From NCBI RefSeq assembly GCF_008065155.1, contig NZ_CP042819.1, positions 930,001 to 994,000 on the forward strand: a DNA stretch of 64,000 bases. The letters are read 5' to 3'. The position numbers were made by a program, and so were the translations under genes. Under the pieces are notes generated by a model. It had not been told where the DNA came from. It saw only the letters and a program-made list of their open reading frames with translations, and searched no databases. The stretch comes from Octadecabacter sp. SW4. GTDB lineage: Bacteria; Pseudomonadota; Alphaproteobacteria; Rhodobacterales; Rhodobacteraceae. This document shows positions 18,593-26,514 of this stretch, piece after piece (the stretch's first letter is position 1; each line of letters opens with the position of its first letter).

Positions 18593-18919
18593 ATGCGCAT
18601 CTTTGCCCTGAAATCCTGCGACACCTGCCGCAAGGCAATTGCCGCGATCCGCGCGGCGGGTCATGACCCGCAGGTGATTGATGTGCGCGCCGACGGTGTA
18701 TCTGACGAGGACCGCGCGGCAATTCTCAAAGCCTTTGGCCACAAGGCGATCAACCGCGCGTCAACCACATGGCGCGGCCTGTCAGACGCTGAAAAAGAAA
18801 GTGATCCCAATGATTTACTTGCGCAGCATCCGACCCTGATGAAACGCCCTGTGATCGACCACGCGGGTCAGCTTTATCTGGGCTGGAAGGGGGATGTGCA
18901 GGCGGCCATCCTTGGATAG
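18593..18919 (+). CDS. ArsC/Spx-family thioredoxin-fold protein
   Basis: A 108-residue protein with ALKSCDTCRKA near the N-terminus, giving a CxxC at residues 9 and 12, and MKRPVIDHAGQLYLGW later, the ArsC-family MKRP loop. The family includes glutaredoxin-dependent arsenate reductases and YffB/Spx-like proteins of other roles. With no ars genes nearby, a YffB-like role is as likely as arsenate reduction. The ATG at 18593 matches family length. Confidence 0.82.
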   Translation: MRIFALKSCDTCRKAIAAIRAAGHDPQVIDVRADGVSDEDRAAILKAFGHKAINRASTTWRGLSDAEKESDPNDLLAQHPTLMKRPVIDHAGQLYLGWKGDVQAAILG

Positions 18920-18967
18920 TCGCGGGAAAGCCCCTATGTGGGACGGGCAACTTGATCGGAGACAACA

Positions 18968-19336
18968 ATGCGTAACGCCGCCCTCACCCTTGGGATCATC
19001 GCCGGGATCATCGGTATTTTCGTCGGCCTGTTCGGCTATGGCTACGCTGAACTGACCAGCAACAAACCCGAGGTGGGCGAGGTGTTCGGCAGTTTTGACA
19101 ACCCCGGCTTCATCCGGTTCGCAAGTTTCATGGCCCCTTTGCTGGCCATCGCGGGTGGGGCAATGGCCAAGATGCGCGCGCTGTGGGGCGGCGGGTTATT
19201 GTTGATCGCGGCCGCGCTGTTTTACGCGGCGTTCGGGTTCAATGCAGGCACGATGTTCCCGATCGGCTTTGCGGCTTTGGGCGGTATCCTGGCCATCGCC
19301 GCGGGCAAACCGGATGAACCTAAAGCGCACTTTTGA
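18968..19336 (+). CDS. Small integral membrane protein, unknown
   Basis: A 122-residue protein with about four hydrophobic segments: residues 5-27 (LTLGIIAGIIGIFVGLFGYG), 50-65, 72-90 and 95-112, with charged ends. No family can be named. AACTTGATCGGAGACAAC upstream contains a GGAG ribosome site. It ends by overlapping the stop of the convergent doxX gene by 17 bases. Codon use fits a native gene. Its link to the nearby bufferin operon is only positional and on the opposite strand. Confidence 0.7.
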   Translation: MRNAALTLGIIAGIIGIFVGLFGYGYAELTSNKPEVGEVFGSFDNPGFIRFASFMAPLLAIAGGAMAKMRALWGGGLLLIAAALFYAAFGFNAGTMFPIGFAALGGILAIAAGKPDEPKAHF

Positions 19337-19871
19337 ACAGGCGATCCAGTGACAGTGGCCCGGCCCCTTTGAACACCAGCACCAAAAGCGCAAGCACCCA
19401 GAACGCACGCTGATCCAGAACCACGCCGTCTGGCAGGCGGTCAAACCACGCGCCAACGGTTTCGATGTATTCAATGCCGCCGTGTCCATAAAGGTCCGTC
19501 AGGCTTTGCACGACGACAAAGCCAATCATACCCAATGCCGCGGGGCGGGTCAGCAGGCCCAGCAGGATCAGCAGCGGCAAGATGAATTCGGCCCATGTGC
19601 CGGCAACGACAACGGCCCAGTGAAACACGCCCAGTTCGCTGGTGCTATAACCTGCGGCCTCCATCGCGCGCGGGAAGATTTGCACGTATCCGCCCGAGGA
19701 CGGCGACAGAAATCCAAAGAAACCGTCCCCCAGTTTGGTGACGGCCGCGCGCCAGAAATAAAGCAAGGTGACCGCGCTAAAGACCAGCCGTGCAAGGGTG
19801 GGCAGGACCACAGGCGCGGCGCGGTCAAGCATGGCAAGGAGTGCAGCGTAACGGGTGATGAATGCGGACAT
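19320..19871 (-). CDS. DoxX-family membrane protein of the bufferin operon (BufD-like)
   Basis: A 183-residue DoxX-type inner membrane protein with four predicted helices. Typical features are LARLVFSAVTLLYFWRAAVTKL at the first helix, AGTWAEFILPLLILLGL in the middle and FWVLALLVLVF near the end. DoxX proteins often accompany MNIO/DUF692 and DUF2063 genes in bufferin-type RiPP operons; an electron-transfer or membrane redox role has been suggested for such partners. It is the last gene of the bufA-bufB-bufC-doxX set, 11 bases after bufC. Confidence 0.85.
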   Translation of the reverse strand: MSAFITRYAALLAMLDRAAPVVLPTLARLVFSAVTLLYFWRAAVTKLGDGFFGFLSPSSGGYVQIFPRAMEAAGYSTSELGVFHWAVVVAGTWAEFILPLLILLGLLTRPAALGMIGFVVVQSLTDLYGHGGIEYIETVGAWFDRLPDGVVLDQRAFWVLALLVLVFKGAGPLSLDRLFKSAL

Positions 19872-19882
19872 GGGCGGGCCTT

Positions 19883-20617
19883 TCAGGGCTTGATTTCGGT
19901 AATGGCGCGCTGCCGCAACAGCAGCCCGAGTATTGCGGTCAGATCGAGGGTTTCACCCGCTTCGTCGGCGGCCCCCGCGAGGGTCGCATCGGCCTTGAGC
20001 GCGACGATAAAGCGCGCGGCGGCTGGGGGTATCACATGCATCTGCGGGTCCAGATCGGGGCGGGTGATCAGCACGGTTTCCGCCCCTTTCGTGGGCGCAG
20101 CCCCGGCCATATTGGCGCGCCAAAGTCCGTGAATCGGGTAGGGCGAGGCCACAAGGCGCAGGGCGGGCGCAAGGGCAAAGCGCAGATCGCCCAGGTTCTC
20201 GGGCGGGTATTGCGCCAGCGCGTCAGCTGCGATCGGTGCGGTGTCCGGCGCATGGTAGGCATGGCGCAGCGCCAGTTCCAGATGCGCCACATCGGGCAGA
20301 TATGGCAGGCTGGCGGCGGGGGTGAACCCGGCCAGAAACGCGGGCATATCGGCGCCATAGAACATCATCAGCGGCGACGCGGGCGGATGCGCACGCAGGT
20401 AAACCCCAGACATGGCACGGAAAAATTCGTTCCCGACCAGTTTGCGAATGACCGGAAAGGCAGCCTCGAGGGCCTCTGTCAAACTGACGGCGACATTATT
20501 GCGATAGACATCGAACCGTTTCGTGGTCCTGCGTCCCTGCCCGTCGGCCAGCCCGTCAGGGGCGGGCATGGCGGGATCAAGCACCGCTTGTCGAAACGCG
20601 GTTTGGTTGACCGTCAT
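19883..20617 (-). CDS. bufC: BufC/HvfC-family RiPP modification partner (DUF2063)
   Basis: A 244-residue protein of the DUF2063 family, the dedicated partner that presents the precursor peptide to the MNIO enzyme. The N-terminal domain has [23 protein letters not shown] near residue 35, followed by [15 protein letters not shown] and [12 protein letters not shown], all typical of this family. The C-terminal half is more variable. Its start overlaps the stop of the MNIO gene by four bases, consistent with a two-protein complex. It acts in the cytoplasm before export of the modified peptide. Confidence 0.88.
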   Translation of the reverse strand: MTVNQTAFRQAVLDPAMPAPDGLADGQGRRTTKRFDVYRNNVAVSLTEALEAAFPVIRKLVGNEFFRAMSGVYLRAHPPASPLMMFYGADMPAFLAGFTPAASLPYLPDVAHLELALRHAYHAPDTAPIAADALAQYPPENLGDLRFALAPALRLVASPYPIHGLWRANMAGAAPTKGAETVLITRPDLDPQMHVIPPAAARFIVALKADATLAGAADEAGETLDLTAILGLLLRQRAITEIKP

Positions 20618-21459
20618 GCCAGCACCAGCGCTTGCGCCGCGCGCTGTGCCTCGGCGGCCAGCACCGGCCAGTCAGGCACATCCGTGTCCCATTCGATCAG
20701 CACCGGGCGGGGCCCGGATTTGGCCAGGGTATAGTCCAGAAGCGCCCAGACCGGGTCCACCACTTCGCGCCCGTGGCTGTCGATCAACAGCGGCGCGCCA
20801 TGTTCGTCTTCGTCCTCGTCATGGCCGCCAAGGTGGATTTCACCGACCGCCGACAGGGGGTAGTCGTCGATATATCCCTGGGGCGCGTAACCAAGGTTGG
20901 TGGCCGATACAAAGACGTTGTTCACGTCCAGCAATAGCCCGCATCCGGTGCGATGCGTAACCTCGCGCAGAAAATCGGTTTCCGTCATCTCGGATTCGAC
21001 AAACGCAAGGTAGGAGGACGGGTTTTCCAGCAGCATCTGCCGTCCCAGCACATCCTGCACGCGGTCGATATGATCAGCGACGCGCGCCACGGTGGCACCC
21101 GTGTAGGGCAGCGGAAGCAGGTCGTTCAGGAACTGGCTGTCATGGGTGGACCATGCCAGATGCTCGGAAAAACTGGCCGGATCAAGCCAGTCACACAGGG
21201 TTTTCAGACGGGCAAGGTGGTCCGGATCAAGCGGCCCTTCGCCACCAATCGACAGACCGACACCATGCACGGATATCGGGAATTTTTCAGACAGGGCGCG
21301 CAGTTGCGCCAAGGGGCGCCCACCGCCACCCATGTAGTTTTCGGCGTGGATTTCCAGCCAGCCCACCGGCGCGGGATCGTCCATCACGGCCGCAAAATGC
21401 TGCGGTTTGTAACCGACGCCGGGCAGGGCGGGCAGCGTGTTTTGTAGGGCGTCGAACAT
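20614..21459 (-). CDS. bufB: MNIO (DUF692) multinuclear iron oxidative enzyme
   Basis: A 281-residue TIM-barrel enzyme of the DUF692/MNIO family, which uses two or three iron ions to oxidise cysteines of precursor peptides into heterocycles. Likely metal-binding segments are [52 protein letters not shown] and EIHLGGH, with a late IDSHGREV. The start MFDALQNTL is used because the longer frame adds an untypical tail. It follows the bufferin precursor gene by 59 bases and overlaps bufC. The other MNIO subfamilies make methanobactin-like products, but the DUF2282-type precursor points to bufferin. Confidence 0.92.
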   Translation of the reverse strand: MFDALQNTLPALPGVGYKPQHFAAVMDDPAPVGWLEIHAENYMGGGGRPLAQLRALSEKFPISVHGVGLSIGGEGPLDPDHLARLKTLCDWLDPASFSEHLAWSTHDSQFLNDLLPLPYTGATVARVADHIDRVQDVLGRQMLLENPSSYLAFVESEMTETDFLREVTHRTGCGLLLDVNNVFVSATNLGYAPQGYIDDYPLSAVGEIHLGGHDEDEDEHGAPLLIDSHGREVVDPVWALLDYTLAKSGPRPVLIEWDTDVPDWPVLAAEAQRAAQALVLA

Positions 21460-21518
21460 GGTGGGCCTTTCGAAATCGGGGCGCAGGGCGGGTTTGCACC
21501 CACCCTGCATTCGTGTGC

Positions 21519-21821
21519 TTACGCGGGCAGATCGCGATCCAGTTCAACGAGCGAGCCTTGGCGTGCGGGCTCGTCGCCCATCGCTTCGATCATCGTGGTT
21601 TCGCAGGTGCCGGCGGGGACCAGCGAGAATGCGTTGCCCTGATAATCGATGGTGGATGTGCCGGCGCATGTGGTGCCGGGGCCAGCCTTGCAATCGTTTT
21701 CGCCAGCCAGTGCAATGCCAAAGCATTTCTCTTCTTCGGCGGCACTTGCGGTGGTGGCCAGCCCGGCCACAGCCGTTGCAACAGAGGCAGCAATCGCGAG
21801 GGTTTTGTAAGTGTTGGACAT
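21519..21821 (-). CDS. bufA: Bufferin-type metallophore precursor (BufA1/DUF2282)
   Basis: A 100-residue precursor with a Sec signal peptide (residues 1-27, cleavage near ASA|AEE) and a mature region with exactly four cysteines at 33, 44, 52 and 73. The motifs [21 protein letters not shown] and LVPAGTCE match the BufA1/DUF2282 family, in which cysteines are modified by the MNIO enzyme and the exported product binds copper in the periplasm. Here the usual aromatic before VPxGTC is Phe65. The tail after residue 80 is acidic. It heads the operon; a PhaR-like site lies 138 bases upstream of the ATG. Confidence 0.88.
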   Translation of the reverse strand: MSNTYKTLAIAASVATAVAGLATTASAAEEEKCFGIALAGENDCKAGPGTTCAGTSTIDYQGNAFSLVPAGTCETTMIEAMGDEPARQGSLVELDRDLPA

Positions 21822-21954
21822 GAGGTTTTCCTAAAGGTTGGTTTCGAACAGATGCCAGCGGGTGATCCGTTTGGCTGCCTGAAGCGTAGAGAGAGAAGGA
21901 CGGGCCCGGCCACTCACAGGGCCGTGCATCGCGGGCGCGTGACCGTCCGTTATG

Positions 21955-21974
21955 GATTTTGCAGGTGCAGAAAA
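21955..21974 (-). promoter_or_regulatory. PhaR-like site upstream of the bufferin operon
   Basis: The 20 bases GATTTTGCAGGTGCAGAAAA match 19 of 20 bases of the sequence at 32420-32439 in front of the phasin gene. The core TTGC-AGGT-GCAG (21959-21970) is one base from the CTGC-N3/4-GCAG pattern reported for PhaR of Rhodobacter. It lies between the bufA start and the thrS terminator. Binding is inferred from sequence only. Confidence 0.4.
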
Positions 21975-21995
21975 CCCCTAAGCCCTTGAACGCAA

Positions 21996-22025
21996 AGACC
22001 CGCCCGGATTGCAGCGGGCGGGTCT
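21996..22025 (-). terminator. Intrinsic terminator downstream of thrS
   Basis: Perfect 11-bp arms AGACCCGCCCG (21996-22006) and CGGGCGGGTCT (22015-22025) with an 8-base loop; on the minus strand the hairpin is followed by TTTGCG. It lies 25 bases after the thrS stop and separates thrS from the bufferin operon. Confidence 0.75.
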
Positions 22026-22049
22026 GTTACAGGTTCCAGTGCTGGAATG

Positions 22050-23996
22050 TTACAAAAGGTCGGGTGCGGTGGCCTCGATTTTCAGTTGTGCGACGATTTC
22101 GTCCAGACTTGTAACATTTGACTGCTTCTCGCCAAGACGGCGCACCGACACTGTGCGGTCCTCGACCTCGCGCTGGCCGATGGCCAAAATCACCGGCACT
22201 TTGCCAAGGCTGTGTTCGCGCACCTTGTAGTTGATCTTTTCGTTGCGGGTATCGGCCTCGGCGCGCACGCCTGCGGCTTGCAGCGCGGCGACGATCTCGT
22301 TGGCATAGTCATCGGCGTCCGACACGATGGTGGTGACGACAACCTGACGCGGCGCGATCCAGAACGGCAGTTTACCCGCGTGGCTTTCGATCAGGATACC
22401 GATGAAACGCTCGAAACTTCCCAGCGTTGCGCGGTGCAGCATGACGGGGCGGTGTTTGGCGCCGTCCTCGCCGATATAATTCGCATCAAGGCGTTCAGGC
22501 AGCACGAAATCCACCTGATGGGTGCCGCACTGCCAATCGCGGCCAATCGCATCCGTCAGCACGAACTCAAGCTTGGGACCATAAAACGCGCCTTCGCCGG
22601 GATTCATTTCCGGTTCGATCCCGGCGGCGCGGGTGGCGTTCAAAAGGGCGGCTTCGGCCTTGTCCCAGACGTCATCGCTGCCGGATCGCTTTTCGGGGCG
22701 GTCGGAAAACTTTACGCGGAAGTTCTCAAAGCCAAGGTCTTTGTAAACCTGGCTGAGAAACTCAATATAGATCGCGGTTTCGCTTTCGATCTGATCCTCG
22801 CGGCAAAAGATATGCCCGTCATCTTGGGTAAAGCCGCGCACGCGCATAATGCCGTGCAACGCGCCCGAGGGTTCGTAACGGTTGCACGATCCAAATTCTG
22901 CCATGCGCAGGGGCAGGTCGCGGTAGGATTTCAGACCTTGATTGAAAATCTGAACGTGGCAGGGGCAGTTCATCGGTTTCAGCGCATTCACGGTTTTCTC
23001 GCGTGCGTGGTCTTCGTCCACTTCGACGATGAACATGTGCTCCTGATATTTTCCCCAGTGGCCCGAGGCCTCCCACAACCGGCGGTCAACGACCTGTGGC
23101 GTGTTGACCTCGACGTAGCCGTGTTTGGTCTGCATCCGGCGCATGTAATCCTGAAGCGTCGTATAGATGCGCCAGCCGTTGGGGTGCCAGAAAATCTGGC
23201 CCGGCGCTTCTTCTTGCATGTGAAACAGGTCCATCTCGCGGCCCAACTTGCGGTGATCGCGCAGGGCGGCCTGTTCCAGCATGTGCAGGTGCGCCTTCAG
23301 GCCTTCCTTGTTCAGGAACGCCACGCCATAGATACGTTGCAGCATCGCGCGGTCGCTGTCACCGCGCCAATAGGCACCGGCGATCGACATCAGTTTGAAC
23401 GCATCCGCGGGCACCTGACCGGTATTTTGCAAATGCGGGCCACGGCACAAATCCTGCCAGTGGCCATGCCAATACATCCGCAGCGGTTCATCGCCCGGAA
23501 TCGCGTTGATCAGCTCGACCTTGTAGGGTTCGTTCCCCGCCTCGTAGAACTTGATTGCACGCGCGCGGTCCCAGACTTCGGTTGTCACGGGGTCGCGCTT
23601 GTTGATGATCTCTTTCATCTTTTTCTCGATCAGGCCCAGATCTTCGGGCGTGAAAGGTTCAGCGCGGTCAAAGTCGTAATACCAGCCGTTTTCGATCACC
23701 GGCCCGATGGTCACTTTGGTGTCGGGCCAGATTTCCTGCACGGCGCGGGCCATGATATGGGCCAGGTCGTGGCGCACCAGCTCAAGGGCCGCCGCATCGT
23801 CCTTCATGGTGTTGATGGCGATGCTGGCATCGCTGTCGATGGGCCACTGCAAGTCCCAGTGTTTGCCATTCACGGTGGCGCTGATCGCCTTTTTGCCAAG
23901 TGACGTGGCGATGGCATTGGCCACCTCGGCAGGTGTGACACCTGCGTCGAAATCGCGTGAATTGCCGTCGGGAAATGTAAGGGAAATCTGGCTCAT
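22050..23996 (-). CDS. thrS: Threonyl-tRNA synthetase
   Basis: A 648-residue class II synthetase that charges tRNA-Thr. The N-terminal TGS domain ([19 protein letters not shown]) is followed by the editing domain with [11 protein letters not shown] (HxxxH-type site) and later [12 protein letters not shown]. The catalytic core has [13 protein letters not shown] (zinc Cys, written here as [12 protein letters not shown]), motif 2 at [20 protein letters not shown] and motif 3 near [13 protein letters not shown]. The anticodon-binding domain ends the protein ([12 protein letters not shown]). Length is normal. It stands alone with its own terminator. Confidence 0.97.
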   Translation of the reverse strand: MSQISLTFPDGNSRDFDAGVTPAEVANAIATSLGKKAISATVNGKHWDLQWPIDSDASIAINTMKDDAAALELVRHDLAHIMARAVQEIWPDTKVTIGPVIENGWYYDFDRAEPFTPEDLGLIEKKMKEIINKRDPVTTEVWDRARAIKFYEAGNEPYKVELINAIPGDEPLRMYWHGHWQDLCRGPHLQNTGQVPADAFKLMSIAGAYWRGDSDRAMLQRIYGVAFLNKEGLKAHLHMLEQAALRDHRKLGREMDLFHMQEEAPGQIFWHPNGWRIYTTLQDYMRRMQTKHGYVEVNTPQVVDRRLWEASGHWGKYQEHMFIVEVDEDHAREKTVNALKPMNCPCHVQIFNQGLKSYRDLPLRMAEFGSCNRYEPSGALHGIMRVRGFTQDDGHIFCREDQIESETAIYIEFLSQVYKDLGFENFRVKFSDRPEKRSGSDDVWDKAEAALLNATRAAGIEPEMNPGEGAFYGPKLEFVLTDAIGRDWQCGTHQVDFVLPERLDANYIGEDGAKHRPVMLHRATLGSFERFIGILIESHAGKLPFWIAPRQVVVTTIVSDADDYANEIVAALQAAGVRAEADTRNEKINYKVREHSLGKVPVILAIGQREVEDRTVSVRRLGEKQSNVTSLDEIVAQLKIEATAPDLL

Positions 23997-24074
23997 CTGG
24001 CCTGCTCCTCGTCGTTTTGGCGCCTACTGAACGCCCGGTTGCGGGTTATGTGGGGTCTAGATGGCGCTTGGCTA

Positions 24075-24105
24075 AACCGGTGTCAAGCATGGCCTGACGC
24101 CGGTT
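24075..24105 (-). terminator. Possible hairpin terminator after the AHSA1 gene
   Basis: Arms AACCGGTGTCA (24075-24085) and TGACGCCGGTT (24095-24105), with one G-T type mismatch position, form a stable hairpin with a 9-base loop between the AHSA1 gene and thrS. A clear T-run is lacking on the minus strand (TTTAGCC), so termination efficiency is uncertain. Confidence 0.35.
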
Positions 24106-24191
24106 CGGCTGTTTTGACGGCCCGTGGCGCGGCAAACAGGATCAAAAAGATGCCGCAAGGATCATCGGACCGGGGGCGCGGATGGTATCCG

Positions 24192-24638
24192 CTACATCTG
24201 TTCCATCAGGTAGGCACCGCCAAAGTGGGCAGGTTTGCCGGTTTCCAGCCATGTCTTGAGGCCCGCAATGCTGCGCACCCAGCCGTCACCGGTGCCGTCG
24301 GATGGATCGTTGGTCAGGTCTTCATGCAGCACGGTCAGGCAGCAAAAGTCGCCTTCGACCGCGATTTCATAGGTGATCCGTGATGGGGGATCGTCGGGCG
24401 CCCATGTCGGCTCGAACGAGGTCACCAGCTTGGTCTTGGGCACCACCTCAAGGTCGCGGGCATGCAGCGTCACCGTGCCATCGGGCATCATATAGGTGAC
24501 GTTGTCACCCTCCCGCTTCGCCCTTTGTTCAAGGAAATCATAGTGCTGGAATGCATCCGCATCCCTCAGCGCGTCCCAAAGCGCATCCTGCGTGCAGCGG
24601 ATATAAGTCTGCATCATGAATTTTGGTTTCTCGGTCAT
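24192..24638 (-). CDS. SRPBCC/AHSA1-domain protein
   Basis: A 148-residue single SRPBCC (START-like) domain of the AHSA1/CalC type, a hydrophobic-pocket fold. FMMQTYIRCTQDALWDALRD at the start and GWVRSIAGLKTWLETGK at the end mirror FMMQIFIRCTLDALWRALTQ and GWARLAVSLKTYLETGN in the upstream fusion protein, so this is a stand-alone paralogue. MTEKPKF is the chosen start, giving the normal length. Both are probably in one operon under the ArsR-type operator. The ligand is unknown. Confidence 0.87.
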   Translation of the reverse strand: MTEKPKFMMQTYIRCTQDALWDALRDADAFQHYDFLEQRAKREGDNVTYMMPDGTVTLHARDLEVVPKTKLVTSFEPTWAPDDPPSRITYEIAVEGDFCCLTVLHEDLTNDPSDGTGDGWVRSIAGLKTWLETGKPAHFGGAYLMEQM

Positions 24639-24658
24639 TGTTGTCCCTCCTGTTGTAA

Positions 24659-25402
24659 TCACATCGCCGCCTTCAGGGCGTTGCCGGTTTCAAGGTATGT
24701 CTTGAGGCTTACCGCCAGACGCGCCCAGCCTTCGGCAAAGCCGTCCTGACCCGGTGCCATGTCGTAATGTTGGATGGTCAGTTTGCAGGTCTCGCCCTGT
24801 TCGTCGATCAGATAGACCATGTGTGAAGGCGGTGCCGCGGGCCCCATGAAAAGCGGTTCAAACGTCATGGCAATACGCGATTTCGGGTCCAGCTCCGTCG
24901 TGACCTGCCGCAGCATCGCATCGCCATTGGGCTGGATAAACGCCGTCGCCGCGCCCACCGCCGCGTTGCCCTGCACCACGTTGCCAGCAAAGTGATAACG
25001 CGCCATTTCATCGGCTTGGGTTAACGCGCGCCACAAGGCATCCAGCGTGCAGCGGATAAATATCTGCATCATGAAATCGGGTTTTCCGGTTTTGCCCTCT
25101 CTTTCTAGTTTGGTTTTCAGCTCGCTGAGCGCGCGGGCCTGGGGCTGCAAAAACGGCGCGACCCAGCGATCCATCAGCGCCTGCATCGGCAAAGCATTGA
25201 GGTAATGATACTTGAACCGCCCCACCTTGCGGGTGCCGATCAAATCGGCGCTTTCCAGCACCCGCAGGTGTTTCATGACGCCAAAGCGGGTCAGGGTCAG
25301 CTTCGCCTCGAGGTCGGACAGGCTTTGCCCGTCCTGCTCGCGCAACGTGTCAAGGATTGCGCGGCGGGTGGGATCGTTGAGGGCTTTGAAGATCTGGTCC
25401 AT
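24659..25402 (-). CDS. ArsR-type regulator fused to an AHSA1 domain
   Basis: A 247-residue fusion. Residues 1-95 are a winged helix of the ArsR type (IFKALNDPTRRAILDTLRE, LTLTRFGVMKHLRVLESADL, then the wing VGRFKYHYLN). Residues about 105-247 are an SRPBCC/AHSA1 domain that may bind a small ligand and transmit it to the DNA-binding part. No metal-binding cysteine pair of the classical ArsR type is seen, so a metal sensor is unlikely. The ATG at 25400-25402 abuts an operator-like repeat, suggesting autoregulation. The next gene is a free AHSA1 paralogue. Confidence 0.85.
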   Translation of the reverse strand: MDQIFKALNDPTRRAILDTLREQDGQSLSDLEAKLTLTRFGVMKHLRVLESADLIGTRKVGRFKYHYLNALPMQALMDRWVAPFLQPQARALSELKTKLEREGKTGKPDFMMQIFIRCTLDALWRALTQADEMARYHFAGNVVQGNAAVGAATAFIQPNGDAMLRQVTTELDPKSRIAMTFEPLFMGPAAPPSHMVYLIDEQGETCKLTIQHYDMAPGQDGFAEGWARLAVSLKTYLETGNALKAAM

Positions 25403-25450
25403 AGGTTACATTAGGTAACCAATACGTCACGTGTCAATATGGTAACCTAT
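25401..25450. promoter_or_regulatory. Probable autoregulatory operator with GGTTAC/GTAACC repeats
   Basis: GGTTAC (25404-25409) and GTAACC (25415-25420) form a 6-bp inverted repeat with a 5-base spacer, and a further GTAACC lies at 25442-25447. ATAGGTTAC (25401-25409) and GTAACCTAT (25442-25450) are also perfect inverses. These flank the start of the ArsR-AHSA1 gene, as expected for an operator bound by its own product, and may also affect rightward transcription. Confidence 0.6.
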
Positions 25451-25669
25451 CAAGGTTCGCACCGACGCTGCCATGTGCAAGGCAAGCGATGCCGCAGGAC
25501 CAACCTCGGATGCCTCAGGCACTGCCGTGTCGAATTCGCCGCGCTTGTTGATGATCCCGACAGGGCGAGGATCGCGGCACCGGGCATCCCTCTTGTCATT
25601 TTCCGCTTGGGTGTGTTCAACCTGACCGGCGCTTGGCTTGCGCCAGGCTTGGACGAGGTCGAAAGATGA
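25439..25669 (+). CDS. Doubtful 76-residue ORF upstream of a hydrolase
   Basis: The frame ATG 25439 to TGA 25669 ends in an ATGA overlap with the following hydrolase gene, which hints at coupled translation. The second half (FAALVDDPDRARIAAPGIPL) reads like real protein, but the first 33 residues are rich in Arg and Cys and do not. No family is recognised. It may be a true small gene, a leader, or the tail of a decayed gene whose front has lost its frame. Confidence 0.25.
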   Translation: MVTYQGSHRRCHVQGKRCRRTNLGCLRHCRVEFAALVDDPDRARIAAPGIPLVIFRLGVFNLTGAWLAPGLDEVER

Positions 25670-26406
25670 CACAGCATTTGCACACACCCCAAGGGCGGAC
25701 GATCGCCTATCACCTGATCCGCGGCAGCGGTCCGACGGTGGTGTTCCTGGGCGGTTTCATGTCGGATATGGCTGGCACCAAGGCTGTCTTTCTTGAAGAC
25801 TGGTGCCGCGCGCAGGGCCGCGCGTTCTTGCGGTTCGATTATTCCGGCCACGGCGAAAGCAGCGGCAGGTTTACCGATGGCACGATTGGCGACTGGTTTG
25901 CAGATGCCCGCGCCGCCCTGTCGTTGATCGACGGTCCGGTCGTGCTTGTCGGATCTTCGATGGGGGGCTGGATTTCACTGCTGCTGGCCCGCGAGATGCC
26001 CGCCAAGGTCGCCGGATTGGTCACCATTGCCGCCGCCCCCGATTTCACCGAAGACAGCATGTGGGCAGGCTTTGACGCCGATCAGCGTGCGGCGCTGGAT
26101 CGTGACGGCCAAATCGCACTGCCTTCGGACTACGACGCCCCCTATACGATCACCCGCCGCCTGATCGAGGACGGGCGCGACAATCTGGTGTTGCGCAGCC
26201 CGCTGGATTTGCCCTTTCCTGTCAGGTTCCTGCAAGGCACGGCTGACGCAGATGTGGAAATGTCGGTGGCGCTGCGCCTGCTGGACCATGCCACGGGGGC
26301 TGACATGCGGCTGACGTTGGTGAAGGGGGCCGATCACCGCTTTTCCGATGATGCCTGCCTTGATCTGATCACCACGACTGTGGCGGATGTGATCGCGCGC
26401 GCGTGA
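25666..26406 (+). CDS. Alpha/beta hydrolase
   Basis: A 246-residue serine hydrolase of the ABHD10/BAAT-like single-domain type. The nucleophile elbow GSSMGG places Ser98; the acid is probably in GTADADVE (about residue 186) and the catalytic His in GADHRFSD (about 223). VVFLGGFMSDM near the N-terminus supplies the oxyanion hole. Substrates are likely small esters or thioesters, not identified. MTQHLHTP at 25666 is chosen over an upstream ATG because GACGAGG precedes it and the extra residues look non-coding. Confidence 0.87.
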   Translation: MTQHLHTPQGRTIAYHLIRGSGPTVVFLGGFMSDMAGTKAVFLEDWCRAQGRAFLRFDYSGHGESSGRFTDGTIGDWFADARAALSLIDGPVVLVGSSMGGWISLLLAREMPAKVAGLVTIAAAPDFTEDSMWAGFDADQRAALDRDGQIALPSDYDAPYTITRRLIEDGRDNLVLRSPLDLPFPVRFLQGTADADVEMSVALRLLDHATGADMRLTLVKGADHRFSDDACLDLITTTVADVIARA

Positions 26407-26514
26407 TCCGCCCGGCGCCGACGTCCCGTAATGCCAAAGCCCATAGGTGACGCAAGGTTTTGCTAGGGAAGTATTGCACGCCATGCGTAACCTTTCGAAA
26501 AACCGGGGGGACGT

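Noticed and set aside
22212..23903. A long plus-strand open frame of 563 codons opposite thrS
   Set aside because: It is the antisense shadow of a clear threonyl-tRNA synthetase; high GC makes long antisense frames common, and no family sequence is seen.
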